Below are positions 16,775-25,973 of a DNA stretch of 64,000 nt, piece after piece. The stretch's first letter is position 1. Every line of letters starts with the position of its first letter. This DNA comes from Gemmatimonas phototrophica (GTDB lineage: Bacteria > Gemmatimonadota > Gemmatimonadetes > Gemmatimonadales > Gemmatimonadaceae), in contig CAMBNV010000001.1 of assembly GCA_945869195.1 (NCBI GenBank), positions 248,001 to 312,000 of the forward strand, written 5' to 3'. The position numbers were made by a program, and so were the translations under genes. The notes under the pieces were generated by a model, which did no database searches, was not told where the DNA came from, and saw only the letters and a list, made by a program, of their open reading frames with translations.

Positions 16775-18184
16775 ATGAAGATCGATCCCGCGAAGGCGTT
16801 GGCCGCGCTTCTGTTCGCGCTCGTTACTCCGCAGCCTGCGCAGTCGCAGGCGCCCGCCGCACTGTCGACGCCAGTCTGGGCCGCCGCACTCGACTCTGCG
16901 ATCGCGGCTGAGATGACGCGCACCATGACCCCAGGCGCGCAGGTCGCCGTGGTCGTCGACGGCAAGCTGGTCTACTCGCGTGGCTACGGGGTCGCCGACA
17001 TCGAGTCGAGACGCGCCGTCACCGAGCGGACACTCTTTCGCGTGGGCTCGGTCACCAAGATGGTCACTGCGGCCGCACTCACACAGCTCGTCGCCGAGGG
17101 AAAGCTCGACCTGCAGGCGCCGATCTCGAGTTACGTCCCCGAGCTCGCCGGCAAGCGCGTCGGCATCGTCACGACCCACCAACTGCTCACGCATAACGCC
17201 GGCTGGCTCGACAACGCCGTCCCCTACGGCCGCATGGGTGAGGGCGCGCTCGGCGAGGTCATGCGCGTCGTGAACGACACGCTCTTCTTCACTGAGCCGG
17301 GCCGCGTATACTCGTACTCGAACCCCGGCTACTCGATGGCCGGCTACGTGGGCGAGATGGCCGCGAAGCAGCGCTTCGGTCTCACGGTCGACCAGCTCGT
17401 ACTGCGCAAAATGGGAATGCCGCGCGCGACCTTTCGCCCGCTCGAGGCGATGACCCAGGACTTCTCGCAGGGCCACATCGGCGTCTTGGGGCAGGCGGGA
17501 ACGATCGTCCGCCCGTTCACCGAGAACACGGCGCAGTGGACTGCGGGATTCCTGTTCGCGAGTGCCCGCGAACTCGCGCGCTTCACCATGGCGCTCATGG
17601 ATAACGGGATGCTCGACGGGGAGCGCGTCATGGCCGCGGACGCGGTGCGCCGCATGACGACGGGACATCAAGCGATTCCGGGCACCACGACTGCGCGCTA
17701 CGGCTATGGGCTGAACATCGGAACGGTCGGCACCGAACGCGTGTGGCGCCATGGCGGTTCGATCAACGGCTTTGACGCGAACGTTTCGATGTTCCCCGAC
17801 CGAAAGCTCGCGGTGATCGTGTTCGACAATCGCGGCGGTGCGCCGATCGAGGGCATCACCGATCTTGTCGCTCAGCGCGCGGGGGGCATCGCACCGGTAC
17901 TGCCTCCGGCACTTCCCGCGGAGCGCGACGCAACGGCGGCAGAGCGCGCGCAGCTCGTGGGCACGTACAAGATGGGGAATACGACGATCGTCCTGACCGA
18001 GCAGGACGGCGCGCTCCGATTCCAGCAGGGAGGCATGACGGCTCCCACGCGGTTGGTCGGCGACGAGCGATTGGTGATCGTCCCGCCGCAGGGCGCGAAA
18101 GTCACGCTGCTGTTGGTCCGTGGAGCGAACGGCCGGGTGGAGTTCGTGCATCAGGGCGGGCGTTCACTCGCGCGCCAGCCGTAG
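16775..18184 (+). CDS. Serine hydrolase, class C beta-lactamase/penicillin-binding family
   Basis: A 469-residue exported hydrolase. A signal peptide (MKIDPAKALAALLFALVTP, cleavage probably after AQSQA) precedes a beta-lactamase (transpeptidase-like) domain with the catalytic tetrad SVTK (Ser92, Lys95), Tyr181-Ser-Asn and His326-Gly-Gly, which replaces the KTG triad. The last 80 residues resemble the C-terminal lipocalin-like domain (QLVGTYKMGNTTIVL) found in many such hydrolases. Family members include esterases and D-aminopeptidases; resistance to beta-lactams should not be assumed. The ATG at 16775 gives the intact signal peptide; a GTG at 16730 is in frame. Confidence 0.9.
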   Translation: MKIDPAKALAALLFALVTPQPAQSQAPAALSTPVWAAALDSAIAAEMTRTMTPGAQVAVVVDGKLVYSRGYGVADIESRRAVTERTLFRVGSVTKMVTAAALTQLVAEGKLDLQAPISSYVPELAGKRVGIVTTHQLLTHNAGWLDNAVPYGRMGEGALGEVMRVVNDTLFFTEPGRVYSYSNPGYSMAGYVGEMAAKQRFGLTVDQLVLRKMGMPRATFRPLEAMTQDFSQGHIGVLGQAGTIVRPFTENTAQWTAGFLFASARELARFTMALMDNGMLDGERVMAADAVRRMTTGHQAIPGTTTARYGYGLNIGTVGTERVWRHGGSINGFDANVSMFPDRKLAVIVFDNRGGAPIEGITDLVAQRAGGIAPVLPPALPAERDATAAERAQLVGTYKMGNTTIVLTEQDGALRFQQGGMTAPTRLVGDERLVIVPPQGAKVTLLLVRGANGRVEFVHQGGRSLARQP

Positions 18185-18199
18185 GCCTGTGCGGGCAAG

Positions 18200-18235
18200 G
18201 CTGGGCGATGCTGGGCGATGCCAGGCGATGCTGGG
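18200..18235. repeat. 10-bp tandem repeat between convergent genes
   Basis: GCTGGGCGAT occurs twice in tandem, then once as GCCAGGCGAT, then as a partial GCTGGG. It lies in the 83-base gap between the ends of two convergent genes. It shows no inverted repeat suitable for a terminator. It may be a slippage product. Confidence 0.7.
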
Positions 18236-18267
18236 CCCGCGCGCCTCGCGGCATGTGGATCGCTGCG

Positions 18268-19455
18268 CTACCGCCTGAACGGATTGCGAAAGCGCGGATC
18301 GGTCACCACCGCCGAGTCGCGCAGTGTCTTGAGGAACGCCACAACAGCCGCCTTGTCCGCCGCCGAGAGATTGAGCCGGCGAGGCGTGCCGTTGGGGTTC
18401 GCCAATCGCGGGTCGAGCGCTGGCCCGGGTTGCACGGCCGCGTCGTAGAACTCCACGACCGCCTCGAGCGTCGCGTGGCGACCGTCGTGCATGTATCGGT
18501 TTCCCATTCCGACGGCCTTGAGCGACGGCGAGCGGAAGATCCGCGTCTCGCCTGCGTCGAGTCCGTTGCTCCGCGAGTTGGCGTCGAGCGAGAACGACGG
18601 CGGTACATGGCAGCCGGCACACCCGAGCCCATTGGCCTGGGGTGGTGCGAGGAACAGTTGTTGACCGCGCGACTCCTCGGCGGTGAATCCCGGCATCGGC
18701 TGCTGGAACGGCGCGCCACCACCCGACGCGGCGACCGCAACATCCCATCGACTCTGCACTGACACGATACTGCGCACATACTGCGCCAGTGCGCGCTGCA
18801 GACGATCCTGAGTGACTGCGGCGTTCCCGAACGCCAACGTGAAGAGCCGCGCGTAGAACGGCACGGCGTTCACCTTCGCAATGGCCGCGGTGAGGCCGCC
18901 ATGCGAGGCGTCGAACCCCATCTCCACGGCGTTCTGGATCGGCTCGATCACCTGCGCCTGCAGGCTCGGCGCCCGTCGATCCCAGAAGTACTCGCCGCTC
19001 TGGTTGAAGCGGGCATTCGCGAGGCGCATCGAGTGGGCGGTGGCGCGCGACACGCCGTCCAAGCCCAAGCTGAACCGCGCCGTGTCGCCGAACGCGAGGG
19101 ACTGCACATGGCAGCTCGCGCACGAGACGCTGTCGTTGCGGCTGAGCCGTCGGTCGAAGAAGAGCACGCGGCCCAACGTCGCGCCGGCGTCAGTGATCGG
19201 ATTCCCCGCGGCACCGCGGTCTTCGCGTTGCAGCACCTGTGGCGTGTAGGATGCGGGCAGCACCTGCATCGCATAGCTGGGGAGCGCAGTCGGATCGATG
19301 TCGAGTGCGGCTAAGACGAGTCTGTTACCCGCCGTGTCGATACCCGGCACGGTCGGGATCACGGCCGTACCCGTCACGTCGCCCCCACCACAGGCGGCCG
19401 CGAGAACGAGGAGACTGCCCAGTACTGCAGGGCGAAGACGACGGAGCGTGAGCAT
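18268..19455 (-). CDS. Di-heme cytochrome c peroxidase/MauG-like lipoprotein
   Basis: A 395-residue exported haem protein. It begins with a lipoprotein signal (LGSLLVLAAACGG, Cys22). Two c-type haem motifs are present, CASCH (112-116) and CAGCH (279-283), in the order and spacing of the bacterial di-heme cytochrome c peroxidase/MauG family. The final part has FRSPSLKAVGMGNRYMHDGR, the typical segment around the low-potential haem. Members reduce hydrogen peroxide with electrons from cytochrome c or oxidise other substrates. The lipid anchor places it at the outer face of a membrane. It is a single gene, convergent with the hydrolase. Confidence 0.92.
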   Translation of the reverse strand: MLTLRRLRPAVLGSLLVLAAACGGGDVTGTAVIPTVPGIDTAGNRLVLAALDIDPTALPSYAMQVLPASYTPQVLQREDRGAAGNPITDAGATLGRVLFFDRRLSRNDSVSCASCHVQSLAFGDTARFSLGLDGVSRATAHSMRLANARFNQSGEYFWDRRAPSLQAQVIEPIQNAVEMGFDASHGGLTAAIAKVNAVPFYARLFTLAFGNAAVTQDRLQRALAQYVRSIVSVQSRWDVAVAASGGGAPFQQPMPGFTAEESRGQQLFLAPPQANGLGCAGCHVPPSFSLDANSRSNGLDAGETRIFRSPSLKAVGMGNRYMHDGRHATLEAVVEFYDAAVQPGPALDPRLANPNGTPRRLNLSAADKAAVVAFLKTLRDSAVVTDPRFRNPFRR

Positions 19456-19554
19456 TTAGATGTTGGAGGTTTCTCGGTAGACGCTCCGTAAGGGGCAACG
19501 TTAACCGCGAGGTTCGCCCGGTGCCCGGCCGCGTGAGCCACGACGTCAGCGCTC

Positions 19555-21045
19555 CTAGCGGTACGTCTCGAAGAACCCCGTGCCCTCGCCCGCGATCGCG
19601 CGTCCACCGATCCGCCCGGAGATCCGCGCCACTCCCTTCATCTGGATGAAATACGGTCGCGCGACTGGCCGGTCCAAACTTCGTCCAGGACGATCGAGCC
19701 GCAGGTCGGAGCCGACGGCGTCCTCGATCCGGAGCTCGATCCGCAGCGTGTCGGCCCCGCGCACGTCGATCATCTCGGCGCGCGCAGGCACGCGGACCGT
19801 TCGACCGTTCACGACGACCGTTCCAGCGTCATCATACACGATCTCCGTTGGCCGGAAGAGCGCGCGGAACCCCAGCGAGTCCACGAGATACACGAAGAGC
19901 GGCTCGCGCACGTCGTCGGGACCAGCGCGGACCACGCGCCCGTAGAGCAGGGTATGGCTCCCTACGCGTGCCGCGCCCCACTCCCACTCGACGTCGCGCC
20001 AGACACCCCAGTTGTGGTCGTGATACGCCTGACTCGCGCTGAACCGTTCGCAGCGGCCACTGACGCAGAGTTCGCCGTCTGCGTCGGCGCGGAGGGCCGG
20101 CACAGCGTAGCCGCTCACGAGTGCGTCGCCGCCGATCGACGTGCCGGGGAAATAGGCGCCCGGTGCGGGAGTCAGCGTGAGCGTGATCGTCGCCGTCGCG
20201 CCCGTACCCTCCTCGCGCGCAGTCGCGTTCACGCGGTATCGCCCGTCCTCGAGCACCTGCACGCGATCGCCGCCGAGCGCGAGGTCGGCCAGGGCGGTGT
20301 CGAGCGCAACGTCGCGCCGTGGCACGGTGCGTACGAATCGCCGCGCTGCACGTCCTTCCTCGTGGACCGTGAGCAGCACCTGCCCACCCCACTCGCCGTT
20401 GGGCACATCGCCGCCGACAGCGAGCGTGAGGAATGCCCAGCGTTTGCGGTCGTCGGAGAGCACGTTGAAGTAGTGCCACTCGCCCCAGGTCGATCGCTCC
20501 TCGACGGGGACGCTCGCGGGGGTGTGATGAAAGTGATCGATCTCGTGCCGTAACTCGGACGGCGTCGGTGCGAGCCATTGGCGATCGGTCGCGTCGTCCT
20601 CCCACACACCGGCGACGATGTCGGGCGCCGCACCCGCGGCGCGTGAGGCGGAGGGGATCTCACCGAGCGCACGCACCGGAAACTCACCGCCGGCGGCCGT
20701 GCGCACATAGAGCAACACGCCGTCGGTCTGCGGCGCGACCGCGGCCACCGAGCCCACGAGTCGCGGGGAGGCAAGGAGTTGCCGGTGCACGAAACGCGCG
20801 TTGGGGATCGCGACGAACATCCCGCCCACGCCACCGGTCTTCATCACCTCGAGATCGAGACCCTCGGGCAACACGGCCACGTCACCACCGCCGATGAGCT
20901 TCTCGTCGCGCGACTGGAGGACCATCGCCTCGCCGATCGCGAGCAGCGTGATCATCACACCGACGCCGAGTCCGAAGCCACAGAGCAGGAAGAGGCTGCG
21001 CCAAGGGCGGTCGAGGAGTCCGCGGAGCGCGAGACGGGTGATCAC
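19555..21045 (-). CDS. Membrane-anchored AttH/CrtC-like lipocalin protein
   Basis: A 496-residue protein of two parts. Residues about 1-130 look like the start of a MacB/FtsX permease: a membrane helix ([20 protein letters not shown]) and a short periplasmic stretch. From about residue 140 it is an AttH/carotenoid-1,2-hydratase (CrtC)-like double lipocalin domain, with [15 protein letters not shown] and the [12 protein letters not shown] motif. AttH-type genes accompany ABC transporters elsewhere (the Agrobacterium att genes). Its ATG overlaps the ATPase stop (ATGA), so it belongs to the transporter operon. It may bind or chemically modify a lipid or isoprenoid moved by the transporter; no carotenoid genes are nearby. 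Confidence 0.8.
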   Translation of the reverse strand: MITRLALRGLLDRPWRSLFLLCGFGLGVGVMITLLAIGEAMVLQSRDEKLIGGGDVAVLPEGLDLEVMKTGGVGGMFVAIPNARFVHRQLLASPRLVGSVAAVAPQTDGVLLYVRTAAGGEFPVRALGEIPSASRAAGAAPDIVAGVWEDDATDRQWLAPTPSELRHEIDHFHHTPASVPVEERSTWGEWHYFNVLSDDRKRWAFLTLAVGGDVPNGEWGGQVLLTVHEEGRAARRFVRTVPRRDVALDTALADLALGGDRVQVLEDGRYRVNATAREEGTGATATITLTLTPAPGAYFPGTSIGGDALVSGYAVPALRADADGELCVSGRCERFSASQAYHDHNWGVWRDVEWEWGAARVGSHTLLYGRVVRAGPDDVREPLFVYLVDSLGFRALFRPTEIVYDDAGTVVVNGRTVRVPARAEMIDVRGADTLRIELRIEDAVGSDLRLDRPGRSLDRPVARPYFIQMKGVARISGRIGGRAIAGEGTGFFETYR

Positions 21046-21743
21046 AACGGCCGCACAGTCACGTCATCGACGATCGCACCGTCGCGCATGTGCACGACGC
21101 GCCGAGCGGCACCGGCGAGCGCCTCGTCGTGGGTCACCGTCACGATCGTCGTTCCGTCGCGGTTGAGTCGGTCGAGCAGCGTGATCATCTCAGTACCGGT
21201 CCGCGCATCGAGTTCGCCGGTCGGCTCGTCAGCGAGCAGCAGCGCAGGGCGATTGGCGAGTGCGCGCGCGATCGCCACGCGCTGCTGCTCGCCGCCGGAG
21301 AGCTGGAACGGACGGTGACCGGTGCGTTCGCCCAGCCCGACATAGCGAAGCAGCTCCTTCGCTCGCGCCTCACGCTCGGCACGCGGCACCTTGGCCTCGG
21401 ACATCGGCAGCTCGACGTTCTCAGCGGCAGTGAGCGTCGGCATCAGATAGAAGCGCTGAAAGACGAAGCCGATCCCCGTGAGTCGAAAGCGGGTCGCCTC
21501 AGCGTCGCCCATGCGCGCGACGTCCTGGCCGCGAATGGAGATCGATCCGCCCGAGGGCCGGTCGATCGCACCGAGCAGGTTGAGCAGCGTCGACTTGCCG
21601 GAGCCGCTCGGGCCTACGACGGCCACCCACTCGCCCTCGCTCACGTCGAGCGAGAGGCCGCGCACGGCATGCACCGGCTGACCGGCGACCGGATAGTCGC
21701 GCCGCACGTCGCGTGCGGAGAGCACGAGTGGCGGCGACGTCAT
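21042..21743 (-). CDS. ABC transporter ATP-binding protein, MacB/LolD type
   Basis: A 233-residue ATPase with all motifs: Walker [10 protein letters not shown] (44-52), signature LSGGEQQR (148-155), Walker B LLLADEP (168-174) and the switch histidine in TVTHD. The GATRFR/MG-type insert and overall length match the LolD/MacB group, which drives FtsX-type permeases that work on lipids, lipoproteins or peptides at the periplasmic side instead of classical transport. Start and stop both overlap the neighbouring genes by four bases (ATGA), fixing the start at 21743. Its partners are the two permeases upstream and the AttH-like protein downstream. Confidence 0.95.
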   Translation of the reverse strand: MTSPPLVLSARDVRRDYPVAGQPVHAVRGLSLDVSEGEWVAVVGPSGSGKSTLLNLLGAIDRPSGGSISIRGQDVARMGDAEATRFRLTGIGFVFQRFYLMPTLTAAENVELPMSEAKVPRAEREARAKELLRYVGLGERTGHRPFQLSGGEQQRVAIARALANRPALLLADEPTGELDARTGTEMITLLDRLNRDGTTIVTVTHDEALAGAARRVVHMRDGAIVDDVTVRPL

Positions 21744-22933
21744 GCGACCGCCTCCTCGCGCAGCGTACGCGCGATCGGCAGCGTCGCGGCACGCCAGGCG
21801 GGCCAGACGCCGGCGGCGATCCCGCAGAGCACGATCATCCCGAGTGAGCGGAAGGCCGCGCTCGGTTCGAACAAGAAGAAGTCGAACGCAGCCGGCAACC
21901 CTGGGAAGGTCGCGAGAATGCCATTGAGCCAGCGCGCAGTCACAAGACCGAGTCCCAGTCCGAGTATCGCACCCACCGCGGAGAGCGCAACACCCTCGAT
22001 CATCACCTGCGCGACGATCCGCCAGCGGGCCACACCGATCGCACGCATCACCGCGATCTCACCGATGCGCTCATTCACTGACACGGTCACCAGAGTCGTT
22101 ACCAGGAGAAATCCCACTGCGAGCGAGACCGAGGCGAGGATGAAGGCGAGTTGACGGAAATAGCTCAGGCGTTCGTCGACGAAGCGCAGCGCGGCGGTGG
22201 TGGAGAGTGCGCTGAGGCGAGGGTCGGCGCGTTCGATCCTGGCGCGCACTGCCTCGACGTCAGCACCGGTGCGCGTGGCGACGAGCACCACGGAGACGCG
22301 GTCCCTGCGCTCCTCACCTCCTATGGCCTGCACCGTTGCGATCGGGAGCGCCGCGGCTCGGTCACCGCCGGCCAGCATCACGAATCGCCCGCGCCCGACG
22401 ATCCGCACCGTCTTGATCCCACGCAGCCGTCGCACCTGCGGCTCGTATCCGGCCGCGAGCGCGACGGTGTCGCCCACCGCGTAGCCGGTGGATGCGAGCC
22501 AAGCGGCATTCACGACCATCTCGTCGGGTGCCGCGACGTCCCGACCCTCGGCGAGGATGTAGTCCCCCTGGACCGTGGGGTCGAGCCCGAGCAGGAAGGC
22601 CCCGATCACCGAGTCGGTACCGGCTCGCGTGACGAAGCCTTTGGTGCCGATGATCGGCGCGACGCGCACGACGTCCGGGTCACCCTGCAACGCGACAACG
22701 AGTGCCGCGCCTCCTCCGACGGTTGCTTCGGTGTCGAACGGCATGGTTCCCCGCGGAGTGATCCGCAGTTGGAAGCCCTGCTGCTCGATGAAGCCGCGAA
22801 AGCTCTCGCGCATCCCGGAGCCGAGCATGACCATGTCCAACAGCATCGCCGTCGCGACGGCGACTCCCGCGGTCGTGAGCGCGGTGCGCGCGCGGCGGCG
22901 CGTGAGCGTAGCGAGCGCGAGTCGGAGGATCAT
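21740..22933 (-). CDS. FtsX/MacB-type ABC transporter permease
   Basis: A 397-residue permease with the standard four-helix FtsX layout: helix 1 near the N-terminus (about residues 15-40), a periplasmic domain of about 220 residues and three C-terminal helices (from about 270), with the FtsX segment VNERIGEIAVMRAIGVARWRI between helices 2 and 3. The start at 22933 is chosen because it overlaps the upstream stop as ATGA; a longer frame upstream is a shadow of the first permease gene. It should pair with the 303-residue permease to make the transmembrane part of the transporter. Confidence 0.92.
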   Translation of the reverse strand: MILRLALATLTRRRARTALTTAGVAVATAMLLDMVMLGSGMRESFRGFIEQQGFQLRITPRGTMPFDTEATVGGGAALVVALQGDPDVVRVAPIIGTKGFVTRAGTDSVIGAFLLGLDPTVQGDYILAEGRDVAAPDEMVVNAAWLASTGYAVGDTVALAAGYEPQVRRLRGIKTVRIVGRGRFVMLAGGDRAAALPIATVQAIGGEERRDRVSVVLVATRTGADVEAVRARIERADPRLSALSTTAALRFVDERLSYFRQLAFILASVSLAVGFLLVTTLVTVSVNERIGEIAVMRAIGVARWRIVAQVMIEGVALSAVGAILGLGLGLVTARWLNGILATFPGLPAAFDFFLFEPSAAFRSLGMIVLCGIAAGVWPAWRAATLPIARTLREEAVA

Positions 22934-23841
22934 CGGCCGACGAGTTCCAATGGCGCGGTGCGCACGAGACGTTGCGCCGCGAGGTAGCCGCTTACCACAC
23001 CGAGCACGAGAGAGAGCGTGACCGCGAAGGCGACGATGCCGGGCGTGACCATCGCAAAGCGCAACGGCGTGTCGTAGAAGCCTTGGTAGTACCAGTTGAC
23101 TATGGCCGACGCCGCCCAACCGAAGCCAGCGCCCATGCCACTGCCCACGAGGGCGACGAGCGAAGACTCGAGGACGACCGCGCGCACGACCGAACGACGC
23201 GAGACACCGAGGAGGCGGAGCGCCCCGATGTCGCGGCGGCGCTCGTCGACCTTGAGCAGCGTGATGCAGAGGAGGAATATCGCGCTCGCGACGATGGTGA
23301 TGATCCCGATCGCGCGGTGAAAGCGATTGACCACACGAAAGGTCGCCGAGGTCTCAACAGCGACCTCTACCGCGGGGTACGCGCGAAAGCCGAACGCGGT
23401 GGCGTTGATGTCGGCGGCGACTGAAGCAGCGGAGACGCCGGGCGAGACGGGGAGGGAGACACCCCGCGACAGGGCCGGCGCGTTCGCGCCGTTGGTGCGG
23501 GACTGTACCGCGAATCGCCCGACGCGGTCACCCGACCGAGTGATCGTCTGCAGGTGCTCGAGGTGCAGCCGCACGCGGAACTCGCTGCGCGCAACTTCAC
23601 TCGGGTCGGCGCCGCGGCGAGTGATTGCGGCGATCCGCACGCTGTCTCCGACCGTCCCCGCCACCGTCGTGACGGTGACGAGATCCCCGACGGCGAGCCC
23701 GGCAGCAGTGGCGAGCCGTTCATCGACAGTGATGGTGCGTCGCGCCGGCGGTGCCGCGTTCACTGCCTGCGCCTGCGCGACACCCGCGCCGAGCGAGAGG
23801 AGCGCGCAGATGAGCAACGAGAGTGGACGCAGCTGGCCCAT
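22930..23841 (-). CDS. FtsX-type permease half with signal peptide in place of helix 1
   Basis: A 303-residue protein. It starts with a likely cleavable signal peptide (LSLLICALLSLGAGVAQAQA), followed by a periplasmic region and three C-terminal membrane helices with VDERRRDIGALRLLGVSRRSV, the FtsX-permease signature. Compared with normal FtsX-type permeases it lacks the N-terminal membrane helix and much of the periplasmic domain. Curiously, the last gene of this operon carries a lone MacB-like N-terminal helix. It ends with an ATGA overlap with the full-length permease gene and starts 11 bases after the YceI gene. Confidence 0.85.
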   Translation of the reverse strand: MGQLRPLSLLICALLSLGAGVAQAQAVNAAPPARRTITVDERLATAAGLAVGDLVTVTTVAGTVGDSVRIAAITRRGADPSEVARSEFRVRLHLEHLQTITRSGDRVGRFAVQSRTNGANAPALSRGVSLPVSPGVSAASVAADINATAFGFRAYPAVEVAVETSATFRVVNRFHRAIGIITIVASAIFLLCITLLKVDERRRDIGALRLLGVSRRSVVRAVVLESSLVALVGSGMGAGFGWAASAIVNWYYQGFYDTPLRFAMVTPGIVAFAVTLSLVLGVVSGYLAAQRLVRTAPLELVGR

Positions 23842-23852
23842 GAGCGATACGC

Positions 23853-24425
23853 CTACGGCTTCGCCTTGAACGCGATATCGAACTGCAACTGGATCTCGGG
23901 GCTGATCTTGTTGAGCGATGGCTGGAACGAGAGGCCGAAGTCGTTCCGGTCGATCACCGTTTGGCCCTTCACACGGCCCGTATTTCGCGCCGCATCGAAG
24001 AAGACGAGTCGCGACGGGACGGTGATGGGCTTGGTGCGCCCGCGGATCGTCAGGTCGCCCGTGCTGTTGATCCGGTCCTCGGCGAGCGCGTTGATGAACG
24101 CCGACCTGAACGTGATCGTCGGGAACGAGTCGGTCGCGAAGAAGTCGTTGCTCTTGAGATGATTGTCGCGCTGCGTGACGCGCGTGTTGATGCTCTTGGA
24201 GTCGATCGTGATCACGACCGACGACGCCTCGACCTTCTCCGCATCGAACATGATCTCGGCGTCGCAGCTCTCAAACGTGCCGTGCGCGTCGAGGAGCTGC
24301 GATCCCGCGATGAAATTGAGCTGCGAGTGCGCGACATCGCGCACGAATGGCCGCGGCGCGAGAACGACCGTGGCGGGGACGAGGAACGGCGCGGCCGCCA
24401 GAACGGGGATCCAGCGCTTCATCAT
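23853..24425 (-). CDS. YceI family periplasmic lipid-binding protein
   Basis: A 190-residue secreted protein with a signal peptide (MMKRWIPVLAAAPFLVPAT) and a YceI-type lipocalin domain: AHSQLNFIAGSQLLDAHGTF near the start, HLKSNDFFATDSFPTITF in the middle and DRNDFGLSFQPSLNK toward the end. Known YceI proteins bind polyisoprenoid chains in a long pocket. It sits between the MntR-like regulator gene (35 bases upstream) and the permease gene (11 bases downstream), so it probably works with the transporter, perhaps as a periplasmic carrier. Confidence 0.9.
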   Translation of the reverse strand: MMKRWIPVLAAAPFLVPATVVLAPRPFVRDVAHSQLNFIAGSQLLDAHGTFESCDAEIMFDAEKVEASSVVITIDSKSINTRVTQRDNHLKSNDFFATDSFPTITFRSAFINALAEDRINSTGDLTIRGRTKPITVPSRLVFFDAARNTGRVKGQTVIDRNDFGLSFQPSLNKISPEIQLQFDIAFKAKP

Positions 24426-24460
24426 GCGTGTGCTCCGACCAATGATGAACAGGTGATCGA

Positions 24461-25153
24461 TCAGGGTTCTGTCCTGACGAATACTTGTTCCGCGGCCGTC
24501 GTTCCCACGACATGATCGGTGGCGCCGACACGCACCGTGATCGGGCCCTCGAATGGAGCGCGTGAAACGACCTGCACCGTCGCGCCAGGACGCACGCCCA
24601 GCTCGTCGAGGTACCGGAGGAATGCGGGATCACGGTCGGACATCCGGACCACGGTTGCCGTCTCGCCATCGTTGAGATCGGCGATGCTCGGCAGTCGGGT
24701 CTCGTCCACCTCACCCGCCGCGGTCGGAATGGGTGCGCCATGCGGATCCTCGGTCGGGTTGCCCATCGCCTCGGCCATCCGCGCGATCAGATCGTCGCTC
24801 GCCCCATGCTCCAGACGCTCGGCCTCGTCGTGCACGTCGTCCCAGCCGAAGCCGAGTCGCTCGACGAGATAGCACTCGATGATGCGGTGCCGACGGATGA
24901 GTTGAAGCGCGGCAGCCCGGCCGCCCTGCGTGAGTCTCGCGCCGCGATAGCGTTCCGCGCGCACGAGTCCGAGCCGGTGCAGGCGCTGGACCATGCCCGT
25001 TACGCTCGCCGCCGCGATCCCGAGGCGAGCCGCGATGTCGTTGGTGCCGGCGGCCGACCCTCGCTGCTCAAGTTCGTAGATCGCCTTGAGATAGTCCTCA
25101 GCCTGGCCGGTGAGTGGGCCGGTGGAGGCGGGCTCAGGCGATGGCTGGACCAT
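24461..25153 (-). CDS. DtxR/MntR-family metal-dependent repressor with FeoA-like domain
   Basis: A 230-residue regulator: N-terminal winged helix (about residues 15-75), dimerisation domain (80-145) and a C-terminal FeoA/SH3-like domain (155-230). It aligns with DtxR at a constant offset of 10: ancillary-site residues H79, E83 and H98 are kept as H89, E93 and H108, and E105 and H106 as E115 and H116. DtxR M10 and C102 are replaced by Asp20 and Glu112, as in manganese-selective MntR, but the MntR E11 position is Lys. It probably senses Mn2+ or Fe2+. ATG 25153 is the family start. It heads a probable six-gene operon ending with the AttH-like gene. Confidence 0.88.
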   Translation of the reverse strand: MVQPSPEPASTGPLTGQAEDYLKAIYELEQRGSAAGTNDIAARLGIAAASVTGMVQRLHRLGLVRAERYRGARLTQGGRAAALQLIRRHRIIECYLVERLGFGWDDVHDEAERLEHGASDDLIARMAEAMGNPTEDPHGAPIPTAAGEVDETRLPSIADLNDGETATVVRMSDRDPAFLRYLDELGVRPGATVQVVSRAPFEGPITVRVGATDHVVGTTAAEQVFVRTEP

Positions 25154-25310
25154 CACGGGCCGGCTGATGCGCTTGGGTTTTGGGATGCGGGCCTCCTGAC
25201 CGGCAGCGAGAGATCGGTGTCTGGACCATACCGGCGGGAATCTACTGTAGCGCGCACAGAGCAGTCGCGGCATGTTCCTCTCCACTTCCCCATTCCAGAC
25301 AGGAGCCTCA

Positions 25311-25973
25311 ATGCGACACCTCCTCCCTTTTGCAGTCCTTGCGGGCGCGACTGGCCTGCTCATCGGCGCGGACGCCGGTACTCGCCCCGCTGCCGAGTCG
25401 ATGAGCTTCTTCATCACGAGCGTCGGTCCGGGCGACGGCGCGAACCTCGGCGGACTCGCTGGCGCCGATCGATTCTGCGCGCAGCTCGCGGAGTCGGCGG
25501 GCGTCCGCGGCCGGGAGTGGCACGCGTACCTCAGCGAGCGGGCGTCGGCCGGTAAACCAGCGGTGAATGCGCGCGACCGGATCGGCGCCGGACCATGGTA
25601 CAACGCGAACGGTGTGATGGTCGCGTCGAATCTCGCACAGCTCCACAGCGAGGAGAGCGCGCTCGGCAAGGAGAACAGTCTCAACGAGAAGGGTGACCAG
25701 GTGAATGGACGTGGCGACACGCCCAACATGCACGACATACTGACCGGCTCCCTGCCCGACGGCACCGTCGCCGTCGACACGCTCGACACGACCTGCAACA
25801 ACTTTACGAGCAACACCGCAGGTAGCGGCAGCGCGATGGTGGGGCACCATGACCGGCAGGGCGGCGGCATGCGGCCGACCTCGTGGAACTCGGCCCATGG
25901 ATCACGCGGCTGCAGTCAACAGAACCTGGTCGCGACCGGCGGCAATGGACTCTTCTACTGCTTCGCACGATGA
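25311..25973 (+). CDS. Secreted endostatin-like/DUF1554-like protein
   Basis: A 220-residue exported protein. A signal peptide (MRHLLPFAVLAGATGLLIG) is followed by FFITSVGPGDGANLGGLAGAD and WHAYLSERA, NARDRIGAGPWYNANG, then NGRGDTPNMHDILTGS, SAMVGHHDR and a final RGCSQQNLVATGGNGLFYCF. This arrangement is known in secreted proteins from myxobacteria and in leptospiral DUF1554 proteins with an endostatin/collagen-XV-like fold; the function is unknown. Four cysteines may make two disulfides. AGGAG at 25301-25305 supports the ATG at 25311. Its stop overlaps the start of the S9 peptidase gene as ATGA. Confidence 0.75.
   Translation: MRHLLPFAVLAGATGLLIGADAGTRPAAESMSFFITSVGPGDGANLGGLAGADRFCAQLAESAGVRGREWHAYLSERASAGKPAVNARDRIGAGPWYNANGVMVASNLAQLHSEESALGKENSLNEKGDQVNGRGDTPNMHDILTGSLPDGTVAVDTLDTTCNNFTSNTAGSGSAMVGHHDRQGGGMRPTSWNSAHGSRGCSQQNLVATGGNGLFYCFAR

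Noticed and set aside
16760-18151. 463-codon open frame on the minus strand opposite the class C hydrolase gene
   Set aside because: The antisense product has biased His/Arg composition and no family; the sense gene has complete catalytic motifs.
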